Shown here piece by piece: positions 1 through 9,139 of a stretch of 64,000 bases of DNA. The notes beneath the pieces are model-generated. The model worked only from the letters and a program-made list of their open reading frames with translations, did no database searches and had not been told where the DNA came from. Both the position numbers and the translations under genes were made by a program. The stretch covers positions 62,001 through 126,000 of the forward strand of contig JADJGB010000001.1 of assembly GCA_016708305.1 (NCBI GenBank). The letters are read 5' to 3'. The number at the start of each line of letters is the position of its first letter. Positions within the stretch are counted from its first letter, which is position 1. This DNA comes from Sphingobacteriales bacterium (GTDB taxonomy: Bacteria; Bacteroidota; Bacteroidia; Chitinophagales; Chitinophagaceae).

Positions 1-2085
1 TACCCCGGCGGCTATTGCGGTTTCAGATGTAATCACCAATAGCCCAATCATTCCGGTTTGGCTTACATGGGTTCCTCCACAAAGCTCCGCCGAAAAGTCA
101 GGGTCGGCAGTTACCACTCGTACCATTTCTCCATACTTTTCGCCAAACAATGCCATAGCGCCCAACTTCATTGCCTCGTCTTTGGGCATTTCTTTGATGG
201 TAACCGGTATATTCTGACGAATTTTGGCATTTACTATCATTTCCACCTGCCGCAGTTCCTCATCTGAGATTTTTGCAAAATGAGAAACATCAAATCGTAA
301 CACATCAGGAGAAACCAAAGAACCTTTTTGCTGCACATGTGTGCCCAATACCTGGCGCAGCGCCGCATGAAGCAGGTGCGTGCCGGTGTGGTTGTACATG
401 GTGTTCAATCGCTTTTCATAATCCACTATTGCAACCACTTCACCGTCAATTGGGTCTGGAAGTTTATAAGTGTAATGAATAATCAGGTCATTCTCTTTTT
501 TGGTATCCGTTACTTCAATTTCTTCATTACCAATCTGCAAAATGCCTTTATCTCCTACCTGTCCGCCACTTTCGGCATAAAAAGGGGTTGTTTCCAGCAC
601 AATTTGATACTGTTCATTACCTTTTGCTTTTACTTTCCGGTATTTTAATATTTTGGTGGATACGTTTAAATCATTGTATCCAACAAATTTTACAGGACTA
701 TCTTCGTGTACCTGCACCCAGTCTTCGGCATCAATGGCTGTGGCAGCACGGCTGCGGTTTTTTTGCTGCTGCATTTCGGCTTCAAAACCGGTTTCGTCGA
801 TGTTCAGATTATTTTCAGATGCAATCAGCCGGGTAAGGTCAATCGGGAAACCATAAGTATCATAAAGCTCAAATGCGCTTTTGCCGTCTATATTTTTTTC
901 TGATGTTTTTACGATTTCATCAATTCTGCGTAACCCTTTTTCCAATGTTCTTAAAAAACTTTCTTCTTCTTCTTGAATAACCTTGCTTACAAATGCTTCC
1001 TGTTTTTTGAGTTCGGGGAAAACACTTTCAAACTGGTCGGCAATCACAGCCACCAACCTATGCAGCAATGGTTGTTTGTAATCGAGATACGAATAATAAT
1101 AACGCACTGCACGCCGAAGAATACGCCTGATTACATAACCCGCTCCGGTATTGGAAGGCAACTGACCGTCGGCAATGGTAAAACTGATGGCGCGGATATG
1201 GTCGGCCAAAACCCTGAAGGCTACTGCCGTTTTCCAGTTTTTTGATTCGGGTGTGGCTTCGGAATCATATTTTTTCCCTACTATTTTTTCTGTCTCACCA
1301 ATGGTTCCTGAAAATACGTCTGTATCATAGTTACTGGTTTTGCCATGTAAAACTCTTACCAAGCGCTCAAAGCCCATTCCCGTATCCACGTGTTTTTGTG
1401 GCAGAGGTTCCAGGCTTCCGTCTTTTTTTCGGTTAAACTGAATAAATACGTTATTCCAAATTTCAATTACCTGGGGGTGGTCAGCATTTACCAGGGTTTT
1501 GCCGTCAATGGTTTTTCTATCTTCAATGGGCCTGCAATCCACATGAATTTCGGAGCAGGGGCCACAGGGTCCGGTATCGCCCATTTCCCAGAAATTATCT
1601 TTTTTCTTCCCTCGCAGGATACGATCTTCGGCAATATGTTCCTTCCACTCATTGTAGGCTTCGTCATCAAAGGGCAGTCCTTCCAGCTCATCGCCTTCAA
1701 ATACGCTTACGTAAATCCGGTCTTTTTCAATTTTGAAAACTTCGGTCAGCAGTTCCCAACTCCAGCTAATTGCATCTTTTTTAAAATAGTCGCCAAAACT
1801 CCAGTTACCCAGCATTTCAAACATGGTATGATGGTAGGTATCCACACCCACTTCTTCAAGGTCATTGTGTTTTCCGCTTACACGAAGGCATTTTTGAGTG
1901 TCGGCCACCCGCTTAAAGAGAGGTGTTTTATTGCCTAAAAAATAATCTTTAAACTGATTCATACCTGCATTGATAAACATGAGGGTCGGATCGTTCTTCA
2001 CTACTATCGGAGCCGATGGTACAATTTCGTGCCCTTTGCTTTTAAAAAAGTCAAAAAAAGCCTGTCTGATTGCTGTACTTGTCAT
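1..2085 (-). CDS. alaS: Alanyl-tRNA synthetase, 3' end outside window
   Basis: Charges tRNA-Ala with alanine in the cytoplasm. The minus-strand reading frame opens at ATG 2085 (MTSTAIRQAFFDFFKSKGHE) and stays open to the first base, so about 695 residues are present and the C-terminal part lies outside the window. The N-terminal class II catalytic core is followed by the editing domain. Its zinc-binding motif HTGTH is at about 372-386, and the second editing motif, CGGTH, is at about 65-80. No frameshift was found. It is divergent from the MerR-type gene, with 62 bases between the two starts. Identification is secure because both editing motifs and the core sequence are present. Confidence 0.97.
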   Translation of the reverse strand, partial: MTSTAIRQAFFDFFKSKGHEIVPSAPIVVKNDPTLMFINAGMNQFKDYFLGNKTPLFKRVADTQKCLRVSGKHNDLEEVGVDTYHHTMFEMLGNWSFGDYFKKDAISWSWELLTEVFKIEKDRIYVSVFEGDELEGLPFDDEAYNEWKEHIAEDRILRGKKKDNFWEMGDTGPCGPCSEIHVDCRPIEDRKTIDGKTLVNADHPQVIEIWNNVFIQFNRKKDGSLEPLPQKHVDTGMGFERLVRVLHGKTSNYDTDVFSGTIGETEKIVGKKYDSEATPESKNWKTAVAFRVLADHIRAISFTIADGQLPSNTGAGYVIRRILRRAVRYYYSYLDYKQPLLHRLVAVIADQFESVFPELKKQEAFVSKVIQEEEESFLRTLEKGLRRIDEIVKTSEKNIDGKSAFELYDTYGFPIDLTRLIASENNLNIDETGFEAEMQQQKNRSRAATAIDAEDWVQVHEDSPVKFVGYNDLNVSTKILKYRKVKAKGNEQYQIVLETTPFYAESGGQVGDKGILQIGNEEIEVTDTKKENDLIIHYTYKLPDPIDGEVVAIVDYEKRLNTMYNHTGTHLLHAALRQVLGTHVQQKGSLVSPDVLRFDVSHFAKISDEELRQVEMIVNAKIRQNIPVTIKEMPKDEAMKLGAMALFGEKYGEMVRVVTADPDFSAELCGGTHVSQTGMIGLLVITSETAIAAGV

Positions 2086-2115
2086 AAGGCTGCAAAATTA
2101 GTACTTCTGGGCTCA

Positions 2116-2142
2116 TTGTAAATTGATTAATTTGTAGATTTG
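2116..2142 (+). promoter_or_regulatory. Possible Bacteroidota-type promoter for the MerR gene
   Basis: TAGATTTG at 2135-2142 fits the TAnnTTTG -7 element, with a TTG at 2116-2118 as a possible -33 element 16 bases upstream. The -7 box ends only five bases before the ATG at 2148, so the transcript would be nearly leaderless. That, and the short spacing, make this weak. Confidence 0.3.
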
Positions 2143-2147
2143 CATCT

Positions 2148-2848
2148 ATGGCCAAACACAATCCGCATACTCAGGGTGCCTTTTCTTTTTTTGATGAAAC
2201 CGAAAAAAGGGAACCGGTACCTCAACCCAGAAAAATACACTGAAACCTCCGGCTCAAATTGAAGTGGAGGACACATCGGCACAAACACAAAGACCGGTAG
2301 GGGAAATAATAGCAGAGATGCCTGTTGTTCAAAATATTGAGGCAGAAACCGAAGTTAAGGAAGTGATTGAGCCTGAAAAAGAGGTAAAAATAGAGGTGCC
2401 GATGGTTGATTTTGCGACAGAAGCAGATGAAATAGTAAAAAATGAATCTGAGAAAAAATCTACACGAGGTAGAAAATCGGCAAAAGAACACAGTCTGGCG
2501 GCAGAATTAATACAAATGCCTGATGATGATGTATTGTTTCAAAAACATTATTACAGCATGGGGGAGGTTACTGCCATGTTTAATGAAAATTATTCACTCA
2601 TCAGGTACTGGGAAAGTGAATTTGATATTTTGAAACCCAAAAAGAACAAAAAGGGAGACCGCTTTTTCAGGCCGGAAGACATTAAAAACCTTCAACTGAT
2701 TTATGATCTTTTGCGTAGGCAGAAATTTACCATCGAAGGAGCCAGGGAATATCTGAAAAATAATAAAAGGGCGGAAGAAAAATTTGCTGCCATTCAGTCA
2801 TTACAAAAAATAAAGGATTTTTTTCTTGAATTAAAAGCGGGGTTGTAG
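2148..2848 (+). CDS. MerR-family transcriptional regulator (one-base frameshift)
   Basis: Likely DNA-binding regulator. The first ATG at 2148 gives MAKHNPHTQGAFSFFDETEK and then stops early. Adding one A to the A5 run at 2231-2235 joins it to the long downstream frame and gives a 233-residue protein. The middle is an acidic, low-complexity linker with many E, V and K. The C-terminal half holds a MerR-type winged helix: YYSMGEVTAMF, then LIRYWESEF, then FRPEDIKNLQLIYDLL. The domain lies near the C-terminus, not at the start, as in many Bacteroidota MerR proteins. Without the correction, translation would have to begin at a GTG at 2264. The effector and target are unknown. Confidence 0.85.
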
Positions 2849-2882
2849 TGCAACTTATATTTTTGTGAATAATCCATTCTTT

Positions 2883-3394
2883 ATGAAAAAATTAATTCTA
2901 CTTTTTTTATCTGCAATTTTTATGAATATGACGCAAGCACAACTTTATGATGCCATTGCCGACAGAGATAACAGCAAAATGTTTCGTGGTTTTATAACTG
3001 AGAGTATTTTAAAAAGGATACTTCCTGCAAATGGTATAATGAAGCGCAGGAAATTTATACTCCCAAAGAAAAGGTGGTAAGTACGGTTAGGCAAAATAAG
3101 GACAGTATCAGTTTTCTGATTTTTTTGGGTACCTGGTGCGAAGACTCCCATTATGTAGTGCCTAGAATAATGAAAATATTGGATGCAGCCGCTTTTCCAA
3201 AAGACAAAATAACCTTTGTAGCTGTTGACCGTAATAAGAAGGATTTGACCCATCTGGCAGAAACGCTAAATATCACAAATGTACCCATAATTATAGCGTA
3301 TAAAAACGGAAAAGAATTGGGCCGGGTGGTAGAGTACGGCGCTACCGGAAGGTTTGATGAAGAAGTGGCAGCGCTGCTTACTCCGAAAAAATAA
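2883..3394 (+). CDS. Exported thioredoxin-like protein (one-base frameshift)
   Basis: The start at ATG 2883 gives a signal peptide (MKKLILLFLSAIFMNMTQAQ). One missing A in the A5 run at 3012-3016 splits the gene. Restoring it gives about 170 residues with a thioredoxin fold: strand FLIFLGTWCEDSHYVVPRI, a cis-proline region at TNVPIIIAY, and a C-terminal helix. The active-site segment is WCEDS, so the second cysteine of CxxC is Ser and only one thiol remains. It probably acts in the periplasm, but not as a standard dithiol oxidoreductase. It converges on the MscS gene, with two bases between the stops. Confidence 0.8.
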
Positions 3395-3396
3395 AT

Positions 3397-4494
3397 TTAT
3401 TCTCCATCTTTTACCTTAATGATGTTGATATCGCTTGATTTCCCTGAAATATCAATTTCTGTTTGTTCAAGAAGATTCAATATTTCAAGATTAATCTGTG
3501 TTTTGGCCTCGTTGAACTCAGCCATTGGAATCGGTTTGGTAAAATAAGTGCAGTTGATGACAAAGGCAGAAGCGGTAATATCCGAAAAAAGAGCGCTGCT
3601 GTCAACAATTTCATCACGCTCCAGAATCTTTTTTATGCCTTCAATCAGCGATTGTACTTTATCTGGCGCGGTGGATACTGAAATGGAGAGCGTCAGGTCT
3701 GCACGGCGTTGTGTTCTTACGGATAGATTGTCCAGAATAGTATCCGCCATCTGTTTATTGGGTACGGTGATGTAAGTTTTTGCATCACTGCGAATGCGAG
3801 TGCTTCGCAAACCTATTTTTTCGATGGTGCCACTCACTGCATTGGTTTTTACAACATCGCCCGGGGCAAATGGTTTGTCGAAAAAAATAATAAAGGAAGC
3901 AATCAGATTTTCAAGATTTTCTTTGAGCGCCAGTGCAATAGCAGCGCCCACAATGCTCAGGCCGGTAACCAATCCTTTTACATCGTATCCAAAAGAGTAT
4001 TTCAGTACAAGAATAATTGCCATAAGCCCCGCCAACACCTTTATAAAATCTTTGAAGAAAAAAATGGGTGGGGCATTGGTTGTATCGCCTGATTGTATGT
4101 AGTGGTCTTTTAAAATCAATACGATGAAGTCTATACATTTGGTAACAAACCGAAAAAATGTAATAATCAATACTGCATTGGTAACCATTCGTATTAACTC
4201 TTTCAGAGAGATACGGTATAAATTGAAATCCAGAATTTCGGGGAAAGTTAATTTATCCAGCGCTACTACTGTAACTAATATTGCCAGAAACAATCCAAGT
4301 GGTTTAGTAACCAGTTCTCTGAAGGTTTTGATATCAATGGTTTTCCATTGTATTTTGACAAATCTAAAAATAATTTGGGCAATATAATGGGCGATATATT
4401 TTTTAACAAGAAATACAAACAATATTATAGCGGCAACCAGAATATATTGCCCCACTAAGTTATTCAGCACTTCACGATTCAAAAATTCGTACAT
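3397..4494 (-). CDS. MscS-family mechanosensitive channel
   Basis: Inner-membrane channel, probably opening on membrane tension to release solutes. It has 365 residues and is intact. Several hydrophobic segments lie in the first 190 residues. They are followed by the Gly/Ala-rich pore helix, GLSIVGAAIALALKENLENL, and then the beta domain, FDKPFAPGDVV and TYITVPNKQMADTIL. The C-terminal region is the alpha/beta domain typical of MscS. The length is above that of E. coli MscS because of extra N-terminal membrane segments. The start at ATG 4494 precedes a hydrophobic stretch directly. Confidence 0.92.
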   Translation of the reverse strand: MYEFLNREVLNNLVGQYILVAAIILFVFLVKKYIAHYIAQIIFRFVKIQWKTIDIKTFRELVTKPLGLFLAILVTVVALDKLTFPEILDFNLYRISLKELIRMVTNAVLIITFFRFVTKCIDFIVLILKDHYIQSGDTTNAPPIFFFKDFIKVLAGLMAIILVLKYSFGYDVKGLVTGLSIVGAAIALALKENLENLIASFIIFFDKPFAPGDVVKTNAVSGTIEKIGLRSTRIRSDAKTYITVPNKQMADTILDNLSVRTQRRADLTLSISVSTAPDKVQSLIEGIKKILERDEIVDSSALFSDITASAFVINCTYFTKPIPMAEFNEAKTQINLEILNLLEQTEIDISGKSSDINIIKVKDGE

Positions 4495-4538
4495 TTAAAA
4501 TTGATTTGCCCAAAAATATTACTTATTGTCGTATCCGG

Positions 4539-5351
4539 TTACTTTAAGAGAAATAAATTCAAGCCGGAATCATTTAAAACGTACAGATATTTATTGCCAT
4601 AAAAAAACCGGCGACTTTGGGTAACAGAGCGTGGTACCGTAATATGACTGTATTGAGCTGACTTGAAATCATATTTATAATAACCGTCATGTTTTGTGCC
4701 ATAAAAATATTGATTGGTAATACCTATATTTTGCCACAGGGTTATTGGTATTTTGGTTTTAAATGTGCCATAATAGTCAAAAACAAAAATACCGGATATG
4801 GAATCGTAGAGATAAACATATTGATTATAATCGAAAATCCTTTCGGGTGAAGGCGCCAGATCAAACAATTGACGGAAATCGGCGGTTTGCAAAATAGTGT
4901 TACCGTTTTCGTCTATTTTTTTGAGATTATTGTCTGTTTCGTCAAAAATCCAGATTTTACCATCATAAGCGAGTCCGGCAGCAGACACGCTAAACATACT
5001 TTTTTTGCGCAGGTCTGTTACCGATTTCTGGTTCAGCATACCGTCCAAAAGGGTTATCGTGGCAAAATCTTTTGAGTATAGCAAAATTTTAAGCGGATTA
5101 GACACGTCCACAATGGAAATATCGCCAAGTTTTTTAAGATCGTTATAAACGGCGATGGAATCTCCATTGGCATTTAATTTTTTTAGCTGATTGAAAGCGC
5201 TGAGGAGATAAATATTTTCCATATTATCAATGGAAAAGGAAACATAATTTCCGGGGATTGTCCTCACTTTTTGCAAAACATGTTCCTCTTGCGAAGAGAC
5301 AATGTCTGTTAACAGGGTAGAAAATAGAAATATTGCAAGAAAATGTTTCAA
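4539..5351 (-). CDS. Exported protein of unknown function, propeller-like
   Basis: A 270-residue protein. The start is TTG at 5351, which overlaps the TGA stop of lpxH (TTGA), suggesting translational coupling. This start is favoured because it directly precedes a signal peptide (MKHFLAIFLFSTLLTDIVSS). The mature part has repeated short beta-strand segments separated by loops, for example YLLSAFNQLKKLNANGD, KIWIFDETDNNLKKIDENG and YVYLYDSISGIFVFDYYG, which resembles a six-bladed beta-propeller. No catalytic motif was seen. Its position behind lpxH hints at an envelope role, but the function is unknown. Confidence 0.75.
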   Translation of the reverse strand: MKHFLAIFLFSTLLTDIVSSQEEHVLQKVRTIPGNYVSFSIDNMENIYLLSAFNQLKKLNANGDSIAVYNDLKKLGDISIVDVSNPLKILLYSKDFATITLLDGMLNQKSVTDLRKKSMFSVSAAGLAYDGKIWIFDETDNNLKKIDENGNTILQTADFRQLFDLAPSPERIFDYNQYVYLYDSISGIFVFDYYGTFKTKIPITLWQNIGITNQYFYGTKHDGYYKYDFKSAQYSHITVPRSVTQSRRFFYGNKYLYVLNDSGLNLFLLK

Positions 5352-6165
5352 TAATTCCGTATTATTTTATCATCATTATTTTGATAAGACAGTAGCCTTA
5401 CATCATTGCCATCAAACACCGCAAAGGTGAAAAAATGAATCCAGTCGCCCAGATTAATATACCGGCTCTTACTACTCAGACGATAATCGATGGGTAAATG
5501 GCGATGCCCCATAATAAAAAAATCGTAATTTTTTTCGGTCAGCTTCATTTTACAGTATTGTATCAGCCATTCGCCGTCTTCGCCAAAGAATTTTGAATCG
5601 CCGGTTCCGGTTTTAGCACGGCTTCGCCTGCTCATAAGATTGGCCATACCCATGCCCCATCGGGGTGGCAAGATGCCAAAAAGCCATTGGCTAAGAGGAT
5701 TTCTGAAAATCTTTTTCAGCCGTTTGTGTCTTTTATCGCCCAGCCCTAAGCCATCGCCGTGTCCAATCAGGAATTTTTTATCATTCCATTCAAATTCGGC
5801 AGGCTCATAGTAGGTTTTCATGTTCAGTTCCAGTTCAAAATAATCCTTGACCCACATATCATGGTTGCCCACAAAAAAATGGAGAGACGGATACCTGCGT
5901 CAGATAATTCGGCCAATTTGCCCAATAGGCGCACAAAACCCTTGGGTACCACATATTTATACTCAAACCAAAAGTCGAAAATATCGCCAACGATAAAAAT
6001 TTCGGAAGCAGTGTTTTTAATTTCGTCTAAAAACTGTACTGCCCGCTTTTCTCTTTTGAGGCTTTCTGCATAAGACGGAACCCCCAGATGAAAATCAGAC
6101 AGAAAATAAACCTTTTTTAGTCCTTCACTTATCAATTTTGTCAACAATCTATTATCAGTTATCAA
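5348..6165 (-). CDS. lpxH: UDP-2,3-diacylglucosamine diphosphatase LpxH (one-base frameshift)
   Basis: Metallophosphoesterase that hydrolyses UDP-2,3-diacylglucosamine to lipid X in lipid A synthesis, at the inner membrane face. All metal-binding motifs are present in order: DFHLG, GDIFDFW, GNHDMW, GHGDGLG and GHRHLP. The gene is split by one missing base in the run at 5873-5879 (A7 on the plus strand). Restoring it gives 272 residues. The start is uncertain: TTG 6165 directly follows the upstream gene's stop, and no ATG lies before the first motif. LpxH is normally needed for outer-membrane assembly, which argues that the break is a sequence error. Confidence 0.9.
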
Positions 6166-6582
6166 TCACCGGTTTCCTTTTGCATACTCTCTCATATCGC
6201 CGCTTTCTACTATCGAGCGATCGCTCACATCTCTGGCGTACCAGTAAATCCAGGCATTTACTACCTTGTCGCCGATAAATACATCGGTAATTTCCCGGCA
6301 ATAAAAAACTTCCTGTCCATCTTCGGGGTGGAGGCCTTCGTAGTCGTCTAACTGTGCCAGGGCAAAAGAAAATTCGGCCGTATTCTGTATTTCGTACAGC
6401 TCTCCTTTAATAGAACGCCCGGTATTTGTATTGACCACCACCGGATGGGTGCCCAAATCGTACATCGTGCCTTCTACTGTGGCTTCTCCTATCAGATGAA
6501 AATATCTTCTGATGTACTCATAAGAACTGAGCTGGAAGCCGCTTAAAAGCGAACCGTAAACAAAAAGATGATTCGTTTGCAT
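6166..6582 (-). CDS. Gamma-glutamylcyclotransferase-fold (AIG2-like) protein
   Basis: A 138-residue protein. It has the characteristic N-terminal substrate-binding loop, FVYGSLLSG, and the conserved acidic segment LDDYEG that carries the catalytic Glu in this family. Members act on gamma-glutamyl compounds or on other amine-linked substrates; the substrate here cannot be told. It lies directly upstream of lpxH with no spacing, so the two are probably co-transcribed. The frame is intact and begins at ATG 6582. Confidence 0.85.
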   Translation of the reverse strand: MQTNHLFVYGSLLSGFQLSSYEYIRRYFHLIGEATVEGTMYDLGTHPVVVNTNTGRSIKGELYEIQNTAEFSFALAQLDDYEGLHPEDGQEVFYCREITDVFIGDKVVNAWIYWYARDVSDRSIVESGDMREYAKGNR

Positions 6583-6624
6583 AGTTGCACTAAGATAAGT
6601 AAGTTATTTTGAAAAAAATGAAAT

Positions 6625-7752
6625 TTAGCAGACCGGAAGTGCTTTTTGCTTATTCTGGTAGCATTTTTCAATAAAAACGTGGATAAAGTAAGGTAAGTTG
6701 CTAAAATACAAGTGATTGTTGATTTGGTATTCAAAACCTTTCGCTTTTTCAATCATCTGACATAAATCGAACTGCTGCTGGCTGCAACTAACGGTAAAAT
6801 GGTTTTTCATAAGATAATCAGCCAGATACTCCTGTTCGGTTTGACCGGGTGTAGGTATTAAAACCGATTTTACTCCAACAGCATGGATGTCCATCACCGA
6901 GCTGTATCCACTACGGCATAAGACAAAAGCTGCCTTGCACATTTCTTTGTTCAGGTGGTATCTGTCTAAATGATTGTAAATGTTTATATGGTCTGCTGTT
7001 TTGGGGAGTTCCATTCCGGAGGGTAAGCCTCTTACAATGGTTGCTGTTCCGGGAAAGCTAATTATTTGCTCAAAAATTAAATTTTCAAAAACAGAGCGTT
7101 GCGGCTCAGGCCCCGATAAAATGATGAGCAAATGATTTTTGTCAATAATGGTTTCAAGTTTTTTCATTCTTGTTAGCGGGCCAATATAGTAAGCAGGTAT
7201 TTTTGGCATCTTCTGAGGATGAGAAAGGTCTCCGGCAAGATTGGGATGGTCGTCAAAATCGGGAATCCAGCATTGATGAAATCGGTTTATTTGGTTGTAA
7301 TTTATTTTTTGCAATAATTTCTCAGCGAGGGAGCCAAGAGGGTTTTTAATCAAAAGCTGATGGGTAATAAAGACGCAAGGAACGCCACTGTAGTGCAATC
7401 CATACCGGTCGTCGCTGATAACGGCATCTATTTGATAATCTTTTATAGCTTTTTTTAGCCATTTGTGTTCCTTACTCATTGCCGATAAAATTCGGGGAAT
7501 CTGCATCAGCATTTTGAAAAACAGTTTTCGGGCAGAAGCAGCGTACTGCACGTTATAACCTTCTAAATAAATATAGGTGCAATGTGGAAATTCTTGCTTT
7601 AATAATACCTGCTGGTTTTCATTGCCTGCGATGATGACGTCCACATCATTTTTAAGTAATTCATAAATGATTGGAATACAACGGGTAGTGTGCCCAAGCC
7701 CCCAATCAAGCGGCGCAATCAGAACTCTTATTTTTTTTAATTTTTCGGCCAT
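6625..7752 (-). CDS. MurG-like glycosyltransferase
   Basis: Cytoplasmic GT-B fold glycosyltransferase of 375 residues. The N-terminal motif APLDWGLGHTTRC matches the Gly-rich acceptor loop of MurG/GT28-like proteins. The C-terminal nucleotide-sugar part has LCRSGYSSVMD followed by IPTPGQTEQEYLADYL. The start at 7752 is preferred over an upstream ATG at 7785, because the homologous core begins MAEKLKKIRVLIAP. It is not MurG itself: the motif spacing differs, and there is no cell-division neighbourhood. Donor and acceptor are unknown. Confidence 0.82.
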   Translation of the reverse strand: MAEKLKKIRVLIAPLDWGLGHTTRCIPIIYELLKNDVDVIIAGNENQQVLLKQEFPHCTYIYLEGYNVQYAASARKLFFKMLMQIPRILSAMSKEHKWLKKAIKDYQIDAVISDDRYGLHYSGVPCVFITHQLLIKNPLGSLAEKLLQKINYNQINRFHQCWIPDFDDHPNLAGDLSHPQKMPKIPAYYIGPLTRMKKLETIIDKNHLLIILSGPEPQRSVFENLIFEQIISFPGTATIVRGLPSGMELPKTADHINIYNHLDRYHLNKEMCKAAFVLCRSGYSSVMDIHAVGVKSVLIPTPGQTEQEYLADYLMKNHFTVSCSQQQFDLCQMIEKAKGFEYQINNHLYFSNLPYFIHVFIEKCYQNKQKALPVC

Positions 7753-7851
7753 TATGGATGCAATGCCGGCATTGCGGCAATGCAATATATTCCAAATTCA
7801 GGAAATAGAACCGTAAGAAACGATTAGGGATTTTGTAACGAGTGATAATTT

Positions 7852-8774
7852 CTACCCGGCTTTAACTACTTCTCTCACGCCTTCTTCGGGACTTGTAATC
7901 CTGAAATCGGGAAAACGATTCATGAATTTATTGCAATTAAAAAAATAGTTACGCTCATTCTGATACATCACATCGCTCAATTCTTTGAACAAGGATACAA
8001 ATAAGCCGATAAGTTTGACCATTTTGCCTGGTACAGCTTTAAATTTTGCAGGTTTACCCAATTCCTTTGCAAACATTTCAACCCATTGCTTACCGGTAAC
8101 TTTTTCCTGCGCTGTTGGCAGATGCCATACCTGCTGATAAGCATCGGGCGTGTTGCCCAGTAGTGCAGTTCCTTTGGCTGCATCGGGAGAGTAGGTCATC
8201 ATGTGGTAGGTGGAGGGGTCGCCCACCCATATTGCAGGTTTTCCCTCCTTCAATTTCAGGAAAACGGTTTCAAACATTACGCTGTTTCGAATATTGGGTC
8301 CATAAAAGTCCGACGATCTGACAATCATTGCTTCAATATTTTCTGATTGAATTTCGGACAAAAGATTCTGTGCTATCTCTGCTCTTACCTTGCCCTTTTT
8401 GCTCACCGGACGAACTGGCGTTTCTTCTGTCAGGTTTTCTAAATGATCAGGATCGTACATATATGCATTGTCAAAAAACACGAGTTTGACGCTGTGCTTT
8501 TTGCAGGCATCAATCACATTTTGCATAATTATCGGCCATTGCTCCTTCCAGACTTTGGATTTATACTCCAATCCGACGGTCAGATACGCAACAGAACTGC
8601 CTTTAACGGCTCTTTCTGTAAACTGTTTATCCATTAGATTGCCCTGCATGAGTTCATCCATTTCATTTACTTTTTGGGATAACGGCTTACCAATCTAATT
8701 ACAGAATCGTACTGTGAGAGTTCCTTTGCCAATGCGCTACCAATAGCTCCGCCGGTGCCTAAAATAGTTTGCAT
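7852..8774 (-). CDS. NAD(P)-dependent epimerase/reductase, extended SDR-like (one-base frameshift)
   Basis: Rossmann-fold oxidoreductase. ATG 8774 opens with the dinucleotide-binding loop MQTILGTGGAIGSALAKEL. One missing base in the T5 run at 8671-8675 then breaks the frame. Restoring it gives 307 residues continuing through NEMDELMQGNLMD. Later segments, VFFDNAYMYDP and IVRSSDFYGPN, match extended or atypical short-chain dehydrogenases acting on nucleotide sugars or related compounds. The usual YxxxK catalytic pair is not clear. It is divergently placed from the large degradation operon, and no link to it is evident. Confidence 0.82.
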
Positions 8775-9038
8775 AATTTTTTTATAAATTTAAAGAAATA
8801 AATATTATATCGAGCATTTAGGCATAAAAATTTAATAGTAATATTAAAGATCTGAATATGTTATTTAGGTTTTCTCAGATAATTACAAAGCCAATATGAA
8901 TAATTAGGTTACAATTATTGGACTGCATCTGGTGAATTATTTTTCAATCAATTTTTTTGAAAGTACCAAAAATTAAATGCTTCATCTCCATAACAAAAGA
9001 CTGAAGATCAAAGAAAAAAATGCAGTTGGTTTTAGGCG

Positions 9039-9052
9039 CGCTAACGATTGCG
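9039..9052. promoter_or_regulatory. Imperfect palindrome with central CG, possible operator
   Basis: CGCTAACGATTGCG matches its own reverse complement at 10 of 14 positions and has the central CG common in LacI-type operators. It lies just upstream of the promoter candidate for the operon. It does not resemble the palindrome found near the LacI gene, so the link to that regulator is unproven. Confidence 0.3.
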
Positions 9053-9072
9053 TAAATTAAAAACGTGAACTA

Positions 9073-9103
9073 TTTGGAAGAGACGTATTTATAATTTAAT
9101 TTG
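9073..9103 (+). promoter_or_regulatory. Candidate promoter for the ten-gene operon
   Basis: TTTG at 9073-9076 is followed after 19 bases by TTAATTTG at 9096-9103, close to the Bacteroidota TTTG / TAnnTTTG pattern. Initiation would fall near 9110, leaving a leader of about 30 bases before ATG 9140. Confidence 0.45.
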
Positions 9104-9139
9104 TGAAAATTACAATTAAAAATTTGCTTGTTTACAAAA

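Larger units (their letters stand above)
8775..9139. other. 365-base divergent intergenic region
   Basis: Very AT-rich region between the epimerase-like gene and the ten-gene operon. It holds an imperfect palindrome at 9039-9052 and a promoter-like pair at 9073-9103, both listed separately. No open frame with coding character and no RNA gene was recognised. Confidence 0.7.

Noticed and set aside
1390..1938. A 182-codon plus-strand open frame
   Set aside because: It lies antisense to alaS, whose frame is open and carries all expected motifs. The plus-strand product has no recognisable domain.
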